Origin: Nemopilema nomurai
Taxonomy: Eukaryota; Cnidaria; Scyphozoa; Rhizostomeae; Rhizostomatidae
Direction of reading: 5' to 3'
Length of the DNA: 64,000 nt
Assembly: GCA_003864495.1 (NCBI GenBank)
Contig: ML133454.1
Span: forward strand, 2,324,758 to 2,388,757
Within the stretch, counting starts at the first letter, position 1. Every line of letters begins with the position of its first letter. The notes beneath the pieces are model-generated. The model was not told the DNA's origin and searched no databases. It saw nothing but the letters and a program-made list of their open reading frames with translations. Both the position numbers and the translations under genes were made by a program. This document shows positions 39,301 to 53,500 of this stretch, piece by piece.

Positions 39301-42300
39301 TGCTGTTTCTAAGTAATAATTGGAAAGATGTTTCGTAATAGGAAAAAGGAAGAATCGCATTCAATTCGATACCTTGGAGTCGCACTACGCCGCATCTCGT
39401 CGCATTCTTGTGACAAATGGTCCCGTTGCTCAACAATTTTCTTGTGCACACTTATCAATGCACTGCATAACAAAATATTGACACGAATTCCAATCTGATG
39501 ACCTACACTTCAAAAATGCGCAAAACGACCTTAACTTCAAAGAAAGAATAATTGGCTCAAGATTTCCAAACTTTTCAAACATGTATTCTTGAGAACGAGG
39601 ACATTAACTCTCAAAGTGAGTGTTGAATTGTAAGCACAAATTCACAAAGCAATTGGATGTTGTAAATAAGGCTCTTTAGCAGTACACGAAGGGGTATCGT
39701 CCGGCAATTTTTTCATTTAACTGAATGATCTTTATCGCAAATAAATAGAATCAAAATTGTGACTTTTTATCATAAAGTGTCAAATTCTTTTAATAAAAGT
39801 ACATAAATAAAAATTTTTCACAAATGCAAAAGCTGAAGGCTTACCTGTGTTCATCCATCAGGACTCGATAATTCTTATTCACTTCCTCCATTTCCTCTTG
39901 TTGCGTCTAAGAATTAAGATATGTTTATTACATGTGCACTAAGATAGCATGCGATTTTGAGTTTCTGAGGTTTACCAGGGCTTTAAGTATATGGTTAGGA
40001 CTTCATACTTTCTGTCTCAGAAGTTTTCCTTCCTAACCTTTACTATGCCAATCGGATGGCATTTTAGATACAATATACAATAGCGGGAAATTAAGAAAGA
40101 AGAATTCGGAAATCAAAGAGCCAGATTCCCCAATGCCTGACCAAATTTAATGAATCGGCTTTGCCTGCAAGGCGTAGGTACTTCTTTTAATGGAAAATGG
40201 AGCATTTACCTTGAACTGTGCATCTAGTCTTTCAAAGTCCCTTCTAGGTACGACATCACCAAAATCAGCCAAAACTTCTGCAAGCTTCTGGGTCTTCGCC
40301 TCAAGATCTTCTCTTGCTTTTCTGAAATGACAATCTGCATTTAGAAAATTTTCATGCCAACGAGATGGATAAACTAATACCCTAATGAGTAGCTAAACTG
40401 GATAGAGAAGGCACAAACTGGTATGATTCATTCTATACAATGCAATGAAAATTCGATGCCATTAGAGCTATTTTGATTTATAAGTTACAAAGGTCCATAA
40501 TGTAATACGCTGAAACAAGAGGAACATATGAGATCTAGACAAAACTTTAGAAATAGAATCGAAAAACCTAGCATCCTAATTAAGAAATATTAATAAAACC
40601 TTGGCTCATGTGTGCGCCAAGTCAAAGTTGGCTCAGCCATTTGACTTATATATGTGCCTAGCATAATAAATTCACAAGACTGAATAAAACTCAAAACTAC
40701 GAAATTTATCTGAATAAACATTAAAACTACAACCAAACAAGTAAAATGCGTCATCGATTGCATAATACAAACTGCGATAAAATTCAAAAAGTCATTGATA
40801 AGATGCAGTACAGGAACAAACAAGTCAATGCTTACTTCAGAGCAATTTTAAGCATTATGACGTCATCTCCACCGGTCTCATCTTGCTTTCCAAGGAGAGC
40901 TTTCTTGGCTTCATCTTGCTGGTACTTAATATCATTCAAATCTTGAATCAGTAACTTTCTGCAAAACGAAAGGTTGCTTAGTAGCGTTTTCGTAATCAAT
41001 TAATAGTTACATTTTGAAGATTCTTGCATTTCCATTTGCTACTTCATAAAAGTGTGGCTGTGAGATTGTATTTTAGTAAGATGCATCTATTCATCAGCGG
41101 TGACTAATTCATCTTCCATCTTGTTCAGCCATCGACATGACTTGGATCTACTATGCTATAAGTGTAAATTAATTAAATTAATTAATTAAATTAATTAAAT
41201 AAGTGGAAATGCAAGAAGATATGGTGTAAAATGTAGTGAAATAGGATTATGCTTAGTTGCTTACCTTGCATCACACTCGTCCCGATATTTTCTATATTCA
41301 ATTGCTATTTCATCTTGCAGCTGCAACAAAATGGGGCCAGATCAGATCAATACTACAGCATTTGAAGTGAACTAAAAATCAACGACCAGTCTAACAAGCT
41401 TCTCCTTGGTTGCCTGCTTGAAACTGTGTTAGAAGTGTAAGGTCGGAGAAATTTCTATAGCTTAAAATTAGAAACATGTGGATTACCTGCTTCACTTGTT
41501 CATTTAAGTCTACTTGATCAGCCCTGAAAAAAAAATATTGGACTTGATTGGAAGCAAGAACATGGATTTTTGTGCGTAAAATTTTGCTCTTGAAGATAAA
41601 TGTAAACTTTGACTGTGAAACAATTGTTGATACTATTACCATTTTGGCCAAAATGCAGTACATAGATGACATCGTAAGTATGGTAAGTATTCTTTCGCTC
41701 GCTAAGTGTCATATCCACTACGGACATTGGCAACCGTAGTCTTTCACAAAATACAATCTGTTAGGGCATGAAGCACATTCAGACAGCTTATATCCAATAA
41801 CTCTGGGGAGTATTTTTGCAAGATAAGTCACTAATTTCCCAAATCTCTACTTCCCTCAATTTTCCTGATCACTGATAACTATCCTCTTTCAATATGGTGT
41901 GACCAAAGAACTTTGACTGTCTTTTTTTAACGGTGTCAATCAACTTCCTACTGCAGCTCAACCCTAGTAAGACATATTTCTGGCCTGTCTAACTTACTCC
42001 CATTGTTTGCCTTAAAGTCATATTTGTGCTGCATCAATGTCCTGATATTGCTCTGTTAATAATGTTCAGTGTTTGGAACTGCATGTCAAGGGCCAGAATG
42101 ATTGAACTCACATTTTCTTTCATCTCATATCCTTCTTCAAAATGTCTGCAATTTTCTCAGACAAATCCTAAGCCAAAGCTATCCTTCTTGTTACCATCTA
42201 ACTGCTTGAACTTACAAGCTTGCTCCCCCCTCTTTATCATTGACGAAAAACTTGCAAATTTAAACTTCTGCCTATTTGATGAAAAACACCCAAACCATTG

Positions 42301-44552
42301 TCTTGGTAATTACTTTCAAACCCTTTTCTAAACTCTCTAAGGCAAGTCTGCTAAAAGTTACTTGGGGCCTTCTTTTGATGCCCAAAATGAGTGTTGAGTC
42401 ATCTGCAAATGTAAAATTTGTCATGCTGTGCATTGCGTAGATGAGTCAAAAAGTTTAGAAGATAAAAAGCTTAAAACAAACTAAAGAAGCTAGTACCTCA
42501 TATTAAGAATATTTTTCTTCAAACTGTCATTTTCTAACTTCAAGCTAGCAATTTCTGCAAAAAGAGACAGACAATATGAATAAAGCACATACAAAACATT
42601 ATAGAATCATTGTACAGACAGCAAGACAAGAATTAGAAAAAAGAATAAGTGGACATTCAAAAGTTTCTGAAAAAAATCGGTTGAATCTAATCAAAGCTCC
42701 AGAATCAAGATATTGTAAGCAAAATTCATGAGTCCTACCTCCTAATTCATCTTGTTTTATCGACATCAGCTTTTTGTCACATCTCTCAGAGATGGTTACA
42801 ATTAGGCTCTAAAATGGAAGTAGCAGAAATATGATTCTTTGGTGGGAAAAAAGTTTTGCAAGTCAAAACTAAAATCAAAATGTTATCAAAAAATTTAAGT
42901 GAAACAAGTGCAAGCAAGTACATTAATGCAAATATTTAAAAGAGGGAAGATTGGTATTAGGGTTTTTCAATTTAATAAACATAAACAGGTTTATCTATCT
43001 GCTGATGATTAGATTTGGTATTAGTTGGTGATTAAGCAACATGTTAGGAGCTGTTTTGGCCATTCCTTTAATGCTGCTCAGGAAAACTAGTAAAACAAAA
43101 GAAGGTTTCTCTTACCTGCAAAGGTTCTAATTCCCGTATTCTCTCTCTTTGGTGTACAATAAGTTTCTCATACTCGTTCTTTATCAGTGATAAAAGTGGT
43201 CTGTATGTTTTGAAGTCATTTATGAGATATTCAAATACCTCTCGAAAAGCCTGCAATAAAAGAATACCAGTAAGCTCATTCAATTCATTTAAATGACATA
43301 ACATTCTTCTAAGAAACTAATTTGCTTACAAATTTGTTACATATTTTGTAACTGGTAGAATAGAAAATAAAACAAGATTCATTAAACCATTAAACAACCA
43401 ACCAAATTTCCAGCAAACAAGTAAAAAAGTTGCAAGAAATATCCATTGCTTTTGGTCATATTCACCTGTAATCTTTTCTCACTTGGCTTTTCTGAGTCAG
43501 CACAGTCCAATGCCTTTAGCTCCTTCATGAGAAACTTCTCAAGTCGATCTAAGAACTTGGGTTTTGAAGGATCCTTACTATTTTGGTCACCTGTAGTTAA
43601 CCTAACCAGCGGTTGTTTGGCAGCATGAGCAGGCCATGAGTCGATTGCTCCAGTCTCACTGTCAACATATGGCTGGAGGGAAGCAAATTTTCTCATTAGC
43701 ATAATGAATAGACATTGTGGCATATGTTAATAAACAGACAATCAAGTGGGTGATGATTTAGATAATAAATTATGAAAAGAAAAATCATTTACAGAAAAGC
43801 ATAAGAATGGATTTCAAAGAAGCTTTCCTGAAAAACATCACCACAAAAATGAGCAAACAACCATCACTCAAGTTCTTTTTATTGAAAAATGGTTTACATT
43901 AACTGAAATTTGTAAGAAATATTGGTATTAATTTTATAAATTACATCCTTACTTCCAGACATTATGCAATATATATGACATTAGCAGGTAGGTAGCATTT
44001 ATCAAATATTTCTCCACTGTCGATTGGTGAATAATAAAGAAAACATACTTTGAGATCTTTTGGGTTCGGAAGTTTATAAGTGGCCCCAGTGCTTGTTAGT
44101 CTAAAGACTGCTTGCTTGTCATCTTTCTTTCCGAGCGATCCTTCCTTGCTTTCTGGTAGCTTTGACACGATGTTCAGAGACCTGTTCACAAAATAATAAG
44201 CCTTTTTCATTAGCTGAAAAAAGGTTTAACTTCGAGATTCATTTTAGAATTAATTAGTTTCAAAATTTGCACCATACAGATGCATTTGCTACCTATTTGA
44301 CGCACATTTATATTTCAAAAAATATCTTTTACACCAAAAATTATAGTAGGTGTCAATGCAATAAAGATAATTTTTCGAAAAAAGGCATTAAGTAATTTTT
44401 TATTCAACAGACAATCATAAATTAATTTGGTTGCAATAACTTGAGGCAACAACCAAATTAAAATACTAGCACATTATTAAAAGAAAATGAAGAAAAGAGC
44501 CTTAGACTTACCCAGGGCTTTTAGGAATAAATGGTAGTCTTGCACTTGTCAT
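33315..44552 (-). CDS. TSNAXIP1: Translin-associated factor X-interacting protein 1
   Basis: Nineteen exons: 44552-44512, 44181-44049, 43672-43466, 43250-43116, 42808-42739, 42554-42497, 41523-41487, 41320-41265, 40958-40836, 40321-40210, 39906-39845, 39462-39373, 38976-38799, 37864-37736, 37355-37185, 36834-36754, 36314-36165, 35887-35781, 33501-33315. All are GT-AG with matching phase; 2127 nt, 708 aa, close to human length. The TSNAXIP1_N domain spans about residues 80-172 and is diagnostic: KPKFLDRLEKFLMKELKALD, then AFREVFEYLINDFKTYRPLL and SLIKNEYEKLIVHQRERIRE. Coiled coil follows through exons 5-12. The C-terminal third carries charged helices and ends RTGSIRRV. In mammals the protein binds translin-associated factor X and is expressed mainly in testis and ciliated cells. 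An X-box-like site lies just upstream (44664-44676). A decayed LINE occupies intron 6. Confidence 0.93.
41166..41200. repeat. AATT-rich simple repeat
   Basis: Interrupted TTAATTAA/AAATTAATT microsatellite in the TSNAXIP1 intron between exons 8 and 9. Confidence 0.8.
41700..42430 (-). mobile_element. Decayed LINE-type retrotransposon 3' fragment
   Basis: On the minus strand, in broken frames, are three landmarks in the correct order. First is TFADDSTLILGIKRR near 42415-42370, like the (Y/F)ADD catalytic box of reverse transcriptase. Second is LIDTVKKRQSKFFGHTILKE near 41935-41875, like the K-RR-L-x-F-x-GH block of LINE C-termini. Third is VANVRSGYDT near 41735-41705, like the terminal block. 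Stops and frameshifts separate them, so the copy is dead. It lies within the intron between TSNAXIP1 exons 6 and 7. The clade is not determined. Confidence 0.55.
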
Positions 44553-44663
44553 TTTTCGGTTAAAAAGTTGTGATTATCATCACTTGCTATCTTTTCGACC
44601 AGTTGGTGATCTTGATCAAAATGTTATCCGCAGATCAAGAGGGCTGGCACTGGTTGTCATCAC

Positions 44664-44676
44664 GTTGCTAGGTAAT
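44664..44676 (+). promoter_or_regulatory. RFX X-box-like motif upstream of TSNAXIP1
   Basis: GTTGCTAGGTAAT matches the RFX X-box pattern (two half-sites, GTTGCY and RGYAAC) at all but the last base. It lies about 112 bp upstream of the TSNAXIP1 ATG. RFX factors are established activators of ciliary genes and TSNAXIP1 is cilium/sperm-associated, so position and gene fit. The single mismatch keeps this a candidate. Confidence 0.45.
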
Positions 44677-47524
44677 TATTCCACCGCAGTGTCAGCAGCA
44701 AGCATCGCAATGACTGCGCTTTGGAATGCCCTAAGATATACATGAAGAATACGTTTGTGAAGCATTTCCCACTGCTACGAAAAAACCTGAGGCTTTTCAT
44801 TACACTCCTCTAAATGGATATTTGCAAAAATTGATAATTTTGAAAGCGCTTGGGATCAGTATGAATGGGAAATGAAGCCAAGTTTTGTAAAAGAGGAGAT
44901 ATCCTAACACTCAAAACCGCAAAAACAGGGATTTCAGACTAGTTTAAACCTCAAATCTTAAATTTTGTATGAATTTGCATTGGGAAATAGCTATCTTCAA
45001 GAAAGGATGTGAGGTAAAGAGAAGCAAATATATTTCATAAAAAGCAAATCAGCCTAACCCAGGATCTTCTGGTTAAAGAACTTCTTTTTCTGCAAACCCC
45101 ACTATCTTATCCGGATAGGTAAAAAACGACCTGATCCAGATCTGTCTAAGAACGAAGTTAATGTTTTTCATGACGGATTTTCACACGCCTTTGCCAAAGC
45201 TAGTATATCGTAAACATAAATAAAGCAGTCCTCAGACCGTTATATAGATATAAATGAAAAAGAATAGAAGCATATATATTGTATAAGCATCATCTTCCAA
45301 ATTAAAGAATAGATTGAGGGAGATGCACCGGAAAGGAGATGGGAGGGCAATGGCAATGTCGTTAATCTTCAATGAACTTCTAACTTTTTTTATCCCACGT
45401 GAAAATCTGTTAGAGAGCTGGGTATCGAATTTTAAATTTGATCTTGTAGTAAGTCACATTGCACAACAAGGAGGTGAGAACTAAATGATTGAAGTAACCG
45501 TTGAAAATAATACTGAGAAAAAGACAAGTTTTCTCTTTTAATCTTAAGAGTCACAACAACTGAGTTTAACATTGAAATTAGTTGCAAACAAAACTCAAAT
45601 GAATACCTCAGGTTATTTTCATCAAAAATGCTAAATTATATTGCAACAATATGAATACCTAATATTATTTCCGTACTGTGATATACTAGCTACAATTGCA
45701 TTGTCTAATTGAAATTACATTATAAAGATATTAATCATCATACATAAAATTATCATAAACCAAGTTTTCTGTTTAAAACTCTTGCCAAGACCACGACTTG
45801 GTGGCTACATCTTGCAATCAGAGCCTATGCATCTATTTGTGGACCTAAAAAGTATTCATCTTGTATTATCCATAAATGCAACATAACAAGGGGTAAATGT
45901 CTCGCTTGCTATAATTAGGGAAGCTGTTGTTGTGGCAGGCGATGTTCTTTCATCAACCCTGACCGCCTGCCGAGGGAACGATGGGACGAAGGACGGCTGC
46001 TTGTGAGCCAGTCCAGAGAGGGGCATCGAACACTATCAAAACATAACTATTACTTCAATGGTTAAGGGTATATCACGCGAAAGACTTTTTTCAGGATTCC
46101 CAGTAGGCTTTCTTCTACCACTCTCCTTGGCAATGGTGTCTACATAGCAGCTGTTTAGCATAATGACTAAGTCTTTGGGGAATTGTGAGTGCAAACTCGT
46201 GCTGAAATCTGAACAACCAGCTAAAATTTCAACATAGTTAAAATATTATCATTTGCGTGGTATTCATTCTGAATCAATGAAAGTATCCCCAAATGGCAAC
46301 CCATAGTTAAGGAAATATTTACAACTTTGAGATAAGTGGTTATAAATATACTTCAAAGCAGGCTATATACGTTCGTAAATACAACTGTTATCGCCGACTC
46401 CCTTACTTAGGGTCAACCCAAGGTCGTTTTTGATCGTGGGAAAGTTCTCATATCTGGCTAAATTATGGTACAAGTGTCTAAATTCTGAAGGAAACTGGAT
46501 AGGTATAACTGGTTATGTCGAAATACCAGTGAACTTCTTTTAAAAATGGCATTCTTATTTTCCAAATATCTAGGCTCGACAGTGTACCAAAAGCTTCAGA
46601 AAAATCAACTTCTGAAACATGAAATGTTCATTGAAAGCAACAATAAACGCTCAAAGGGACCAACTTCTGTTTCATGACTGTTGGGAAATCCTATAGCTTT
46701 TCCAGTGTCAAAAATATTCAACGTTTTAGCCAAGCTTAAATAACCCCTATTTTGACACGTTTCAAAGTTACCAATACAGTTTGGTTGAACAATGACAGAA
46801 GTAGATAACCATAAAAGAATTAACTGTAAATAAAGTCAATATCTACGAGTGTATACTTCTAAAGAAAGTATAGCTGAACAGTTAATTAATCGGAGTCACT
46901 AAAAACCATATTTAAAACATTTTTTAACATCCGGTTCATACGAAACATAAACGAACAACATACACGTGAATTAAGGTTTTAAGATTATGACAAATGATTA
47001 TGATTTACGTTTACAACGTGCAAAAAAGCATCCACGGATCCATACACGATATTGAAAAACACAGATGTGAAACTAATTAAAAAGAATTCAAATAAAATAA
47101 CTGATAAGACTGAAATCTGTAAAAGAGACATTCGAAATACAGCTTACAAGAGACGTGAACAATGAATTCTTAGAGAATGGAAAAATGATTATGATAATAC
47201 AAAAGATGGATATCAATTTCAAAATAGAAGACGATGAGATATGATAATGATCTTCCTAGTGCCTTTCAAAACTGTTTTCAAACAATGCTGGCAGATTATT
47301 TGACACGTGCTTTGATCAAGAGTTGTCTTGAAAAGCCCTACACACAGGTGCCAAGGTTAAAGGACTGTCGATAGATTATGTCGTATAACAGTTGATTGAG
47401 GGTTTTATGTGTCGTATTAAGGGTGTAGCATTATAAGTGCATGGTTAGATCAGTTGTGATAAAGGCATTATCAGAAAACGATGGGATACTGTGTTCGAAA
47501 ACTATTAAGGAGATTCACTGAATG
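44677..47524. other. Intergenic region, DENND11 3' flank to TSNAXIP1 promoter
   Basis: AT-rich, no open frame of note. A GC-richer patch near 45930-46030 contains the inverted pair GGCAGGCG/CGCCTGCC with a 22-bp loop. It could be a small structured element, but nothing identifies it. Confidence 0.45.
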
Positions 47525-50500
47525 TCAACAACACGTGACATTTGGCAAGATGACGTGGATATCGTATAGGTCAACAATTAGCGCGATGAACAACCGGTCA
47601 CCGTACGGGTCCAGACCCATTTCGTACACGGCTTCCGCGGTTAAAGTCCGGTCATCTTGGCTGGCCACTTCGTATAACACTTTGAATAGTCTATTGTTAG
47701 CTTCGACGAAGAATCTGAAACAAAGAGATTTGTTCACAAAAAATAGAATGTCATAAAAGGGTAAGGTAATAGTAGGTTAAGGAAACATTTAAATGTATAT
47801 AAAGACTTTAATGAACTAAATAGAAGAACAGCCAAACAACCCGTTGCAAAGTAAGGCATTATCTAAGGGGGGGGGGGTCATATGTAACTTAGTTCTCATA
47901 ATAAAGCCTTCATTTCCTATATGACGAGTTTCCTTTGGCAAATGACCAATTATATTGTCTTGACGACTCCGGTAAGTTTCTATGGGGGTTCTCAAGGGCA
48001 AAAAGGTTATAATTTCTAATACCCGTTCAATGAGAGTAAACCTTTCTACAGCCCCCGGTTATATGTACAGGCTAGAAAATATTCTAAGGGGCCTCACAGT
48101 TATCAATAAAATGCCGAAAAAGCACCCGAAAGCAGTTAGAACACATTTGAGGTTACAACAATAAATCCAGAAAAAAACGTTTTCACAACAAAAACTTGCA
48201 TATTTTTGACAGTTCAAAGATTTCCGCAAGTTCTCCCATGAAGCTTTAACTAAAAATTGTTGATGATAAACCACGTTTTTAATGACAAGTACTGGAGTTT
48301 GGGCACTAACGTAACCTGGGCACTAGAGGGGAACCGGACATTTACTTTGCTCTACATCAAATCACGAATAGCAATTAGTGTCACTATCTTTGATCAAAAT
48401 TTAATGAGAGACATTTGGTATACAAATTAACCTTAACGGTCGCCATGGCAACTAATTAAGCAAAGAAACAGATAGCACATGTTCTCGTCTTGCAAATCTA
48501 GAATTATGAGCAGTTCGCCCTTATTAAAATCAAAACACCACTAGCAACGAACTGATGTCTCAGAATAAGTGCTAAAATGTTATGGCGTGTATCGTATAGG
48601 TTCTTTAATTCTAAAACAGCAATTAATGTAGACCCATAAAACGTAGAGCCTGAAATCTTCAAATCAAAGTCTAAGCCAAAATGGCAGTAGCTCACCGTGT
48701 GTACAAAGTTTCGTCGTCATACACCTCTCTTCCATTCATGAACTCTTGGTCACTAATAAGATGAAAAAAGCAGAGATTTAGACGCATCGCTGCTAGGCAT
48801 CCATATATGCAACAAAAAGGCGGCCGCTACGCGAACATATTACGGCATAGTCATTCAAAATACTGTATTATACTCAAAGTATTTTGAATGACTATGATTA
48901 CGGAAGCTTGCATTTAAGGAAAACTTACATTTTGAGAAACGGAAATTCCATTTCTGTCCAGAGTGGATTGAAACCTATCCAAAGATTTTGTAAGAAGTAT
49001 TGCCGAGAAGAGGATCGAAGCTTCTTGTAAACAAATCGTTTTACATTTGTATCTCTACAAACCGCCTTTGCTTTATTGGATTTGCAGCCTTTACAAAGGA
49101 TGTTGGTGCTTTGAATTCGTTGCAAAACCAACAAAATACTTTAAAACTTGCGAGCAACGAGTTTTGCAGAAAAGGCATGATGACTCACATCTGATATTAG
49201 AATAGAGTAGCTTGAAAACATACTTAAACCATGAAAATGTATGCACTGCTAGAATTTTAGAATTTCCTTTTACAATGTCATAATCTAATATATTAATATT
49301 TGGTTTAAGGTGGTGTAGAGACCATGTGTTTGCGCTTCGATTGATCAGTGAACCACTCTTTGAGGTGCTTTAGAAAGCAGAAACATTGATTTAGTTGAGC
49401 AATGAATGAAGTTCATTAAAGGAGGAAAAAAGGTTTAAAGACCCAGCACCTCATTATATGTACCGCCTTTTCTAGCCTAGAGCTTAATCTCACACAAATA
49501 AAATTTCTAACATTCGGCTAACGAATAATTTCTCTTGACGTTTCACTGACCTGTAAGCACACAAATGCTGGTAGCGCTTCTTATCTCCATTGTTTATTCG
49601 TCCAATCAAAGCCAAATGTTCGCTTAACTTCACGTTTTGATGGTCAACGTACGCGTCGTACGTTTCACACTTCGTTTCAAATATTTTTTCAGTCGTGCCT
49701 AAAACAAACAAACGAGAAATCTCACTCGTAAGATGGTGTCTTGCTTTTATAAAAATTAAAAGAAGTATCCCATGATTCATTGTACATGTTGTTGAATCAG
49801 CTTTGAAAATAACAAGCTATATGGTGGAAAGGATCTTCAGTGTTCGTTGTTAATTCTTATAGCAAAGAAAAGCGTCCCGAGGATATGGCAGATACGAGTA
49901 CTAAATAAAGTTTTACCCTTACCAATAAACAAATTAGGATAACGATTGCCACAATACACTCAGATAGAACCCTAAACATTGACATATAAGAGGAAAAACA
50001 CACTGAGAGGAATAAGAAACATTTCTTGATTATTGTAAAATTCTAGAACAAGATTCAACAGGATTACCAAAAGATGGCATATTGGCGATTTTAGAAACAC
50101 ATAAATATAGACCGCACTTAATTTTAAGAAGGAAATCCATTCAGAGATGACAACCCTTAGCCACTGATATGAAGAATTTATGCAACGAATACTCAAGTAA
50201 AAAATCAGCTAGCTAAGAGTACACGGGACAAGAGGGCTAACGCATCTACTGCCCATAGCAGTCCCCTTGCTTGCTCACTCTTAAATATTCCTTGATCTTT
50301 TTCTAGTTAATAATTTCCGCCACAGGCTGGTTCAAAACAAGGCCCATAGAAACGAAAGAGACTAAAAGACTTGAGGAGCAAAGGGTTAAGACCGAGTTTG
50401 TTGGCTTCAACCTTGAAAGAGTGCAATTTGCAGATACCGCAAAAGTAAGAATAGAGTAAAGAAAAGTTGCTGGATTGTCAAGCAGTGGGATTTAAAAAAC

Positions 50501-53500
50501 CTGCGTAACGAATGTAACGGAAACAGTAGTTCATTGCTTTGGCTAACAAACTATCGTATCACACTTACATTAAGTGTCGAAGAAACCAAGTTCCTGTATG
50601 AACACATATTGTGAAATCTTATCGTTTTTTATTTTCCTGTAAAATCTAGGTTTCCAAGAGACACACAGGGTTGAATAACAACTTTCTGAACTTTTTACTG
50701 ACCACATGCAATTAAAATTTGATGCTGCAAAATCAGCTTACTTGATACTACAAATCAGGAACGAGTACTGAAAAGTAATCAAGTTACGAGAAGAATGATA
50801 AACTTAGCAAAAACTGATAGTAGTGTGGTTCGTATCATGTCCTGATAACTACTTGAATTCAACCTTTATTCTTTTATCAACATGGAGATAATATAAACAG
50901 CTGGTTCTTCCTGAAGAAAACTTATTAATGACTGATTTCATGTAGGTTTCACATGAAGCAGCCTTTACTATTGGGGTACTGCATGAACTGAATGATACTT
51001 ACATGCCACGTATTGCTGTTTTGAAGTTAAATGTGGGATGTCAGTAACATTGATTGAGAAAAGTGGATTTGGATTCCAGTCCGCTACAAACGGAACTGCA
51101 TGACTTCCAAGAAGACAGGTACAGTAGACTACAAGGAAAATAATATTAAGAGTTGGCCCCTTAAGTAAAGAAGACAAACAAGAAAAGGATTAAAAAATAT
51201 GTATTTGACTCTGCTATTTCTAGTAAAGCAATTTGCCATTGAAGCACTGTGCAGATCTATCACCTTCTTACAAGTCAATGCTTAAAAATGATGGAATCAA
51301 GATTCATAGAACAAATAAAAGAGAAAAACTGAGAACTTCAATAGCCACATAAAAGCTTTAACAATCAAAAGGATAGCAAAAGGCATATTAAGCTATCATC
51401 ACAATCCAAATTGCAATAATCTTTGGTGATAAACAGTTTTTTATCAATATTGCAATTGATTGACAAAATCTAGTAGCCAATAGATCTCTTTCTGTAAAAA
51501 GAAACTTCCAAAAAGGGAAAATGGATTCAAAACTCTTTTGAAAATATCCTAAGAGATGATTCACCTCTATATGATGATATCCCTGCTGGCGGAGGAGCAA
51601 AAAAGAGAATCCTGCTTTGCAGCAAAATTAGTTTCCAAAGAATAAAAATCTTCTCCCCAAAGTATTTTATAAACTGACTAAAGCATCCAGCTGGATGTGT
51701 TATCTGTAGAATATAATTGATATCATTACGCAAGTCAAAATACCACAGTTAAGCATTGATAATGATCTATATTTTGCAAAATAGAAACAACTATCACTCA
51801 AAGAATTACTACACAGCACCACTGCCTTTTCATGTAACAAGTTTATAACTGAAAAACTACTTCTTTTAATAAATTTCTGATGCTAAAATCTTTACTAGAG
51901 CTCTAATATTCTAATTATCAGGCTATTATTCTTTGCAGTTTGAGACTACCTTGAGTCACTAAATCATATGAAGAATTCAATCCTATCATGTGAAGCTAAT
52001 TAAATTTTTATGTTGGTACTTCTATCAAACACCTAGCTTAATTTTATATCTAATATACCTATATTAAGTTTTGTTATGTGCTAAACATCAAGACAGTAAA
52101 AATCATAACTTAAAGTTTCAACTCTTTGAGATTTAAAAATACTGAATTAGATATTCAAATACTGATGTGCCAAAATGCAAATACTGGAAGCATACATCTT
52201 GAAAGTCAAATCATTCAAATGCAGCAAAGTTTACCTTCAAAATTGGCAGCTCGTCAACCGTGTGAAGGCAATTTCGTTCCAATGATAATGTGGTGTTGTT
52301 TTTATGTGGACATTGTCGAAATTCATCATAGTAATCAGTCAGTCCTCTATAACTAGCTGGTTTTGCCAGCTGTTGCCTTAAAAGATTTATAAGATACTAA
52401 ATTAAAAACAACTTACAGAAAAACTATGAGAAAAGTAAGATTCCTTAGCTAGAGAGGACCTTTCGAAAGTGGTCATATGCTTATAGATACTTGAAGTTGA
52501 CTGTGTAATTATGAACACTCAAAATACCTAGAACTTTCTTTCAGTAACTAAACTTGAAAATATCAGGGCCAGGTAGACAGTATAAATCTAGCTTACCATG
52601 GTGCAAACAAAGGATTATTCTATAATTATAGACTTAGGATGAGATGGTATTATGAAAACTTACTTTACTTGTTCTTCCAAGAATGGCATATGTTCATGCA
52701 ATGATGTGTATTCTTTACAAATTATGCCAACTGACTTCATTCTTGCATGCCTTTCTTCCTCATTTGCAACAGACATTTTTCCAAAGCAGCTAACACCAAA
52801 AAAGCCTCTATGCTTGAAATACCTTTTAAACGGTAAAACATGGGAAGTCTTTGGCATGTCCTCCATCTCAAGATATTTTTGTTCATTAGCAAAAATATGA
52901 AATGTGAAAAGTTTGTGAAGAGAAATTTCAAAACACCATAAATGTAGTGTACCAGTTTACAATGAGATTGGCTTTCTGAATTACAATATGTAGCATGGCT
53001 TGTAAAAATACAATTTCTGGAAAACTAATCATCACTAAAGCTAAGTTTTGGCATTGCTGATGTTTGACATATAAATTTTTAAATGATGCCTTTGTGAATT
53101 ATAGTGTGAGGACAACATTTCAAAACATTTAAAATATTATATTTCTAAGCAACATGCCAGAAAAAGAGAAGTGTCTTACACAAAATCTTGGGAGACAGTG
53201 TGTGAGCCACTCACTAAAGCTTTGAATTCAACCCCTTCAAGGTCAATGCTGTTTGGTATATGCCACTCAATCTCGTTTCCTGTAATTAATATAAGATTAT
53301 CAACACAAAGGCAGAACTCAAAAAAACTATACTATCATTATAAAACCCCTGTAACGCATATGGTTTTTTGATAAATTAGCATGAGAACATCATTAATTTG
53401 GTAAACACTAGTAATTGTATTAAGAAATATATTCCTACTATTTTAGCCTTTTTGTGCCAAAAAAAGATGAATGAAGTCTCCCAACGCCTTAAGCTACCAT

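Noticed and set aside
48925..49134. Minus-strand frame between DENND11 exons 7 and 8
   Set aside because: Exons 7 and 8 join directly in the right phase; this frame does not resemble the family.
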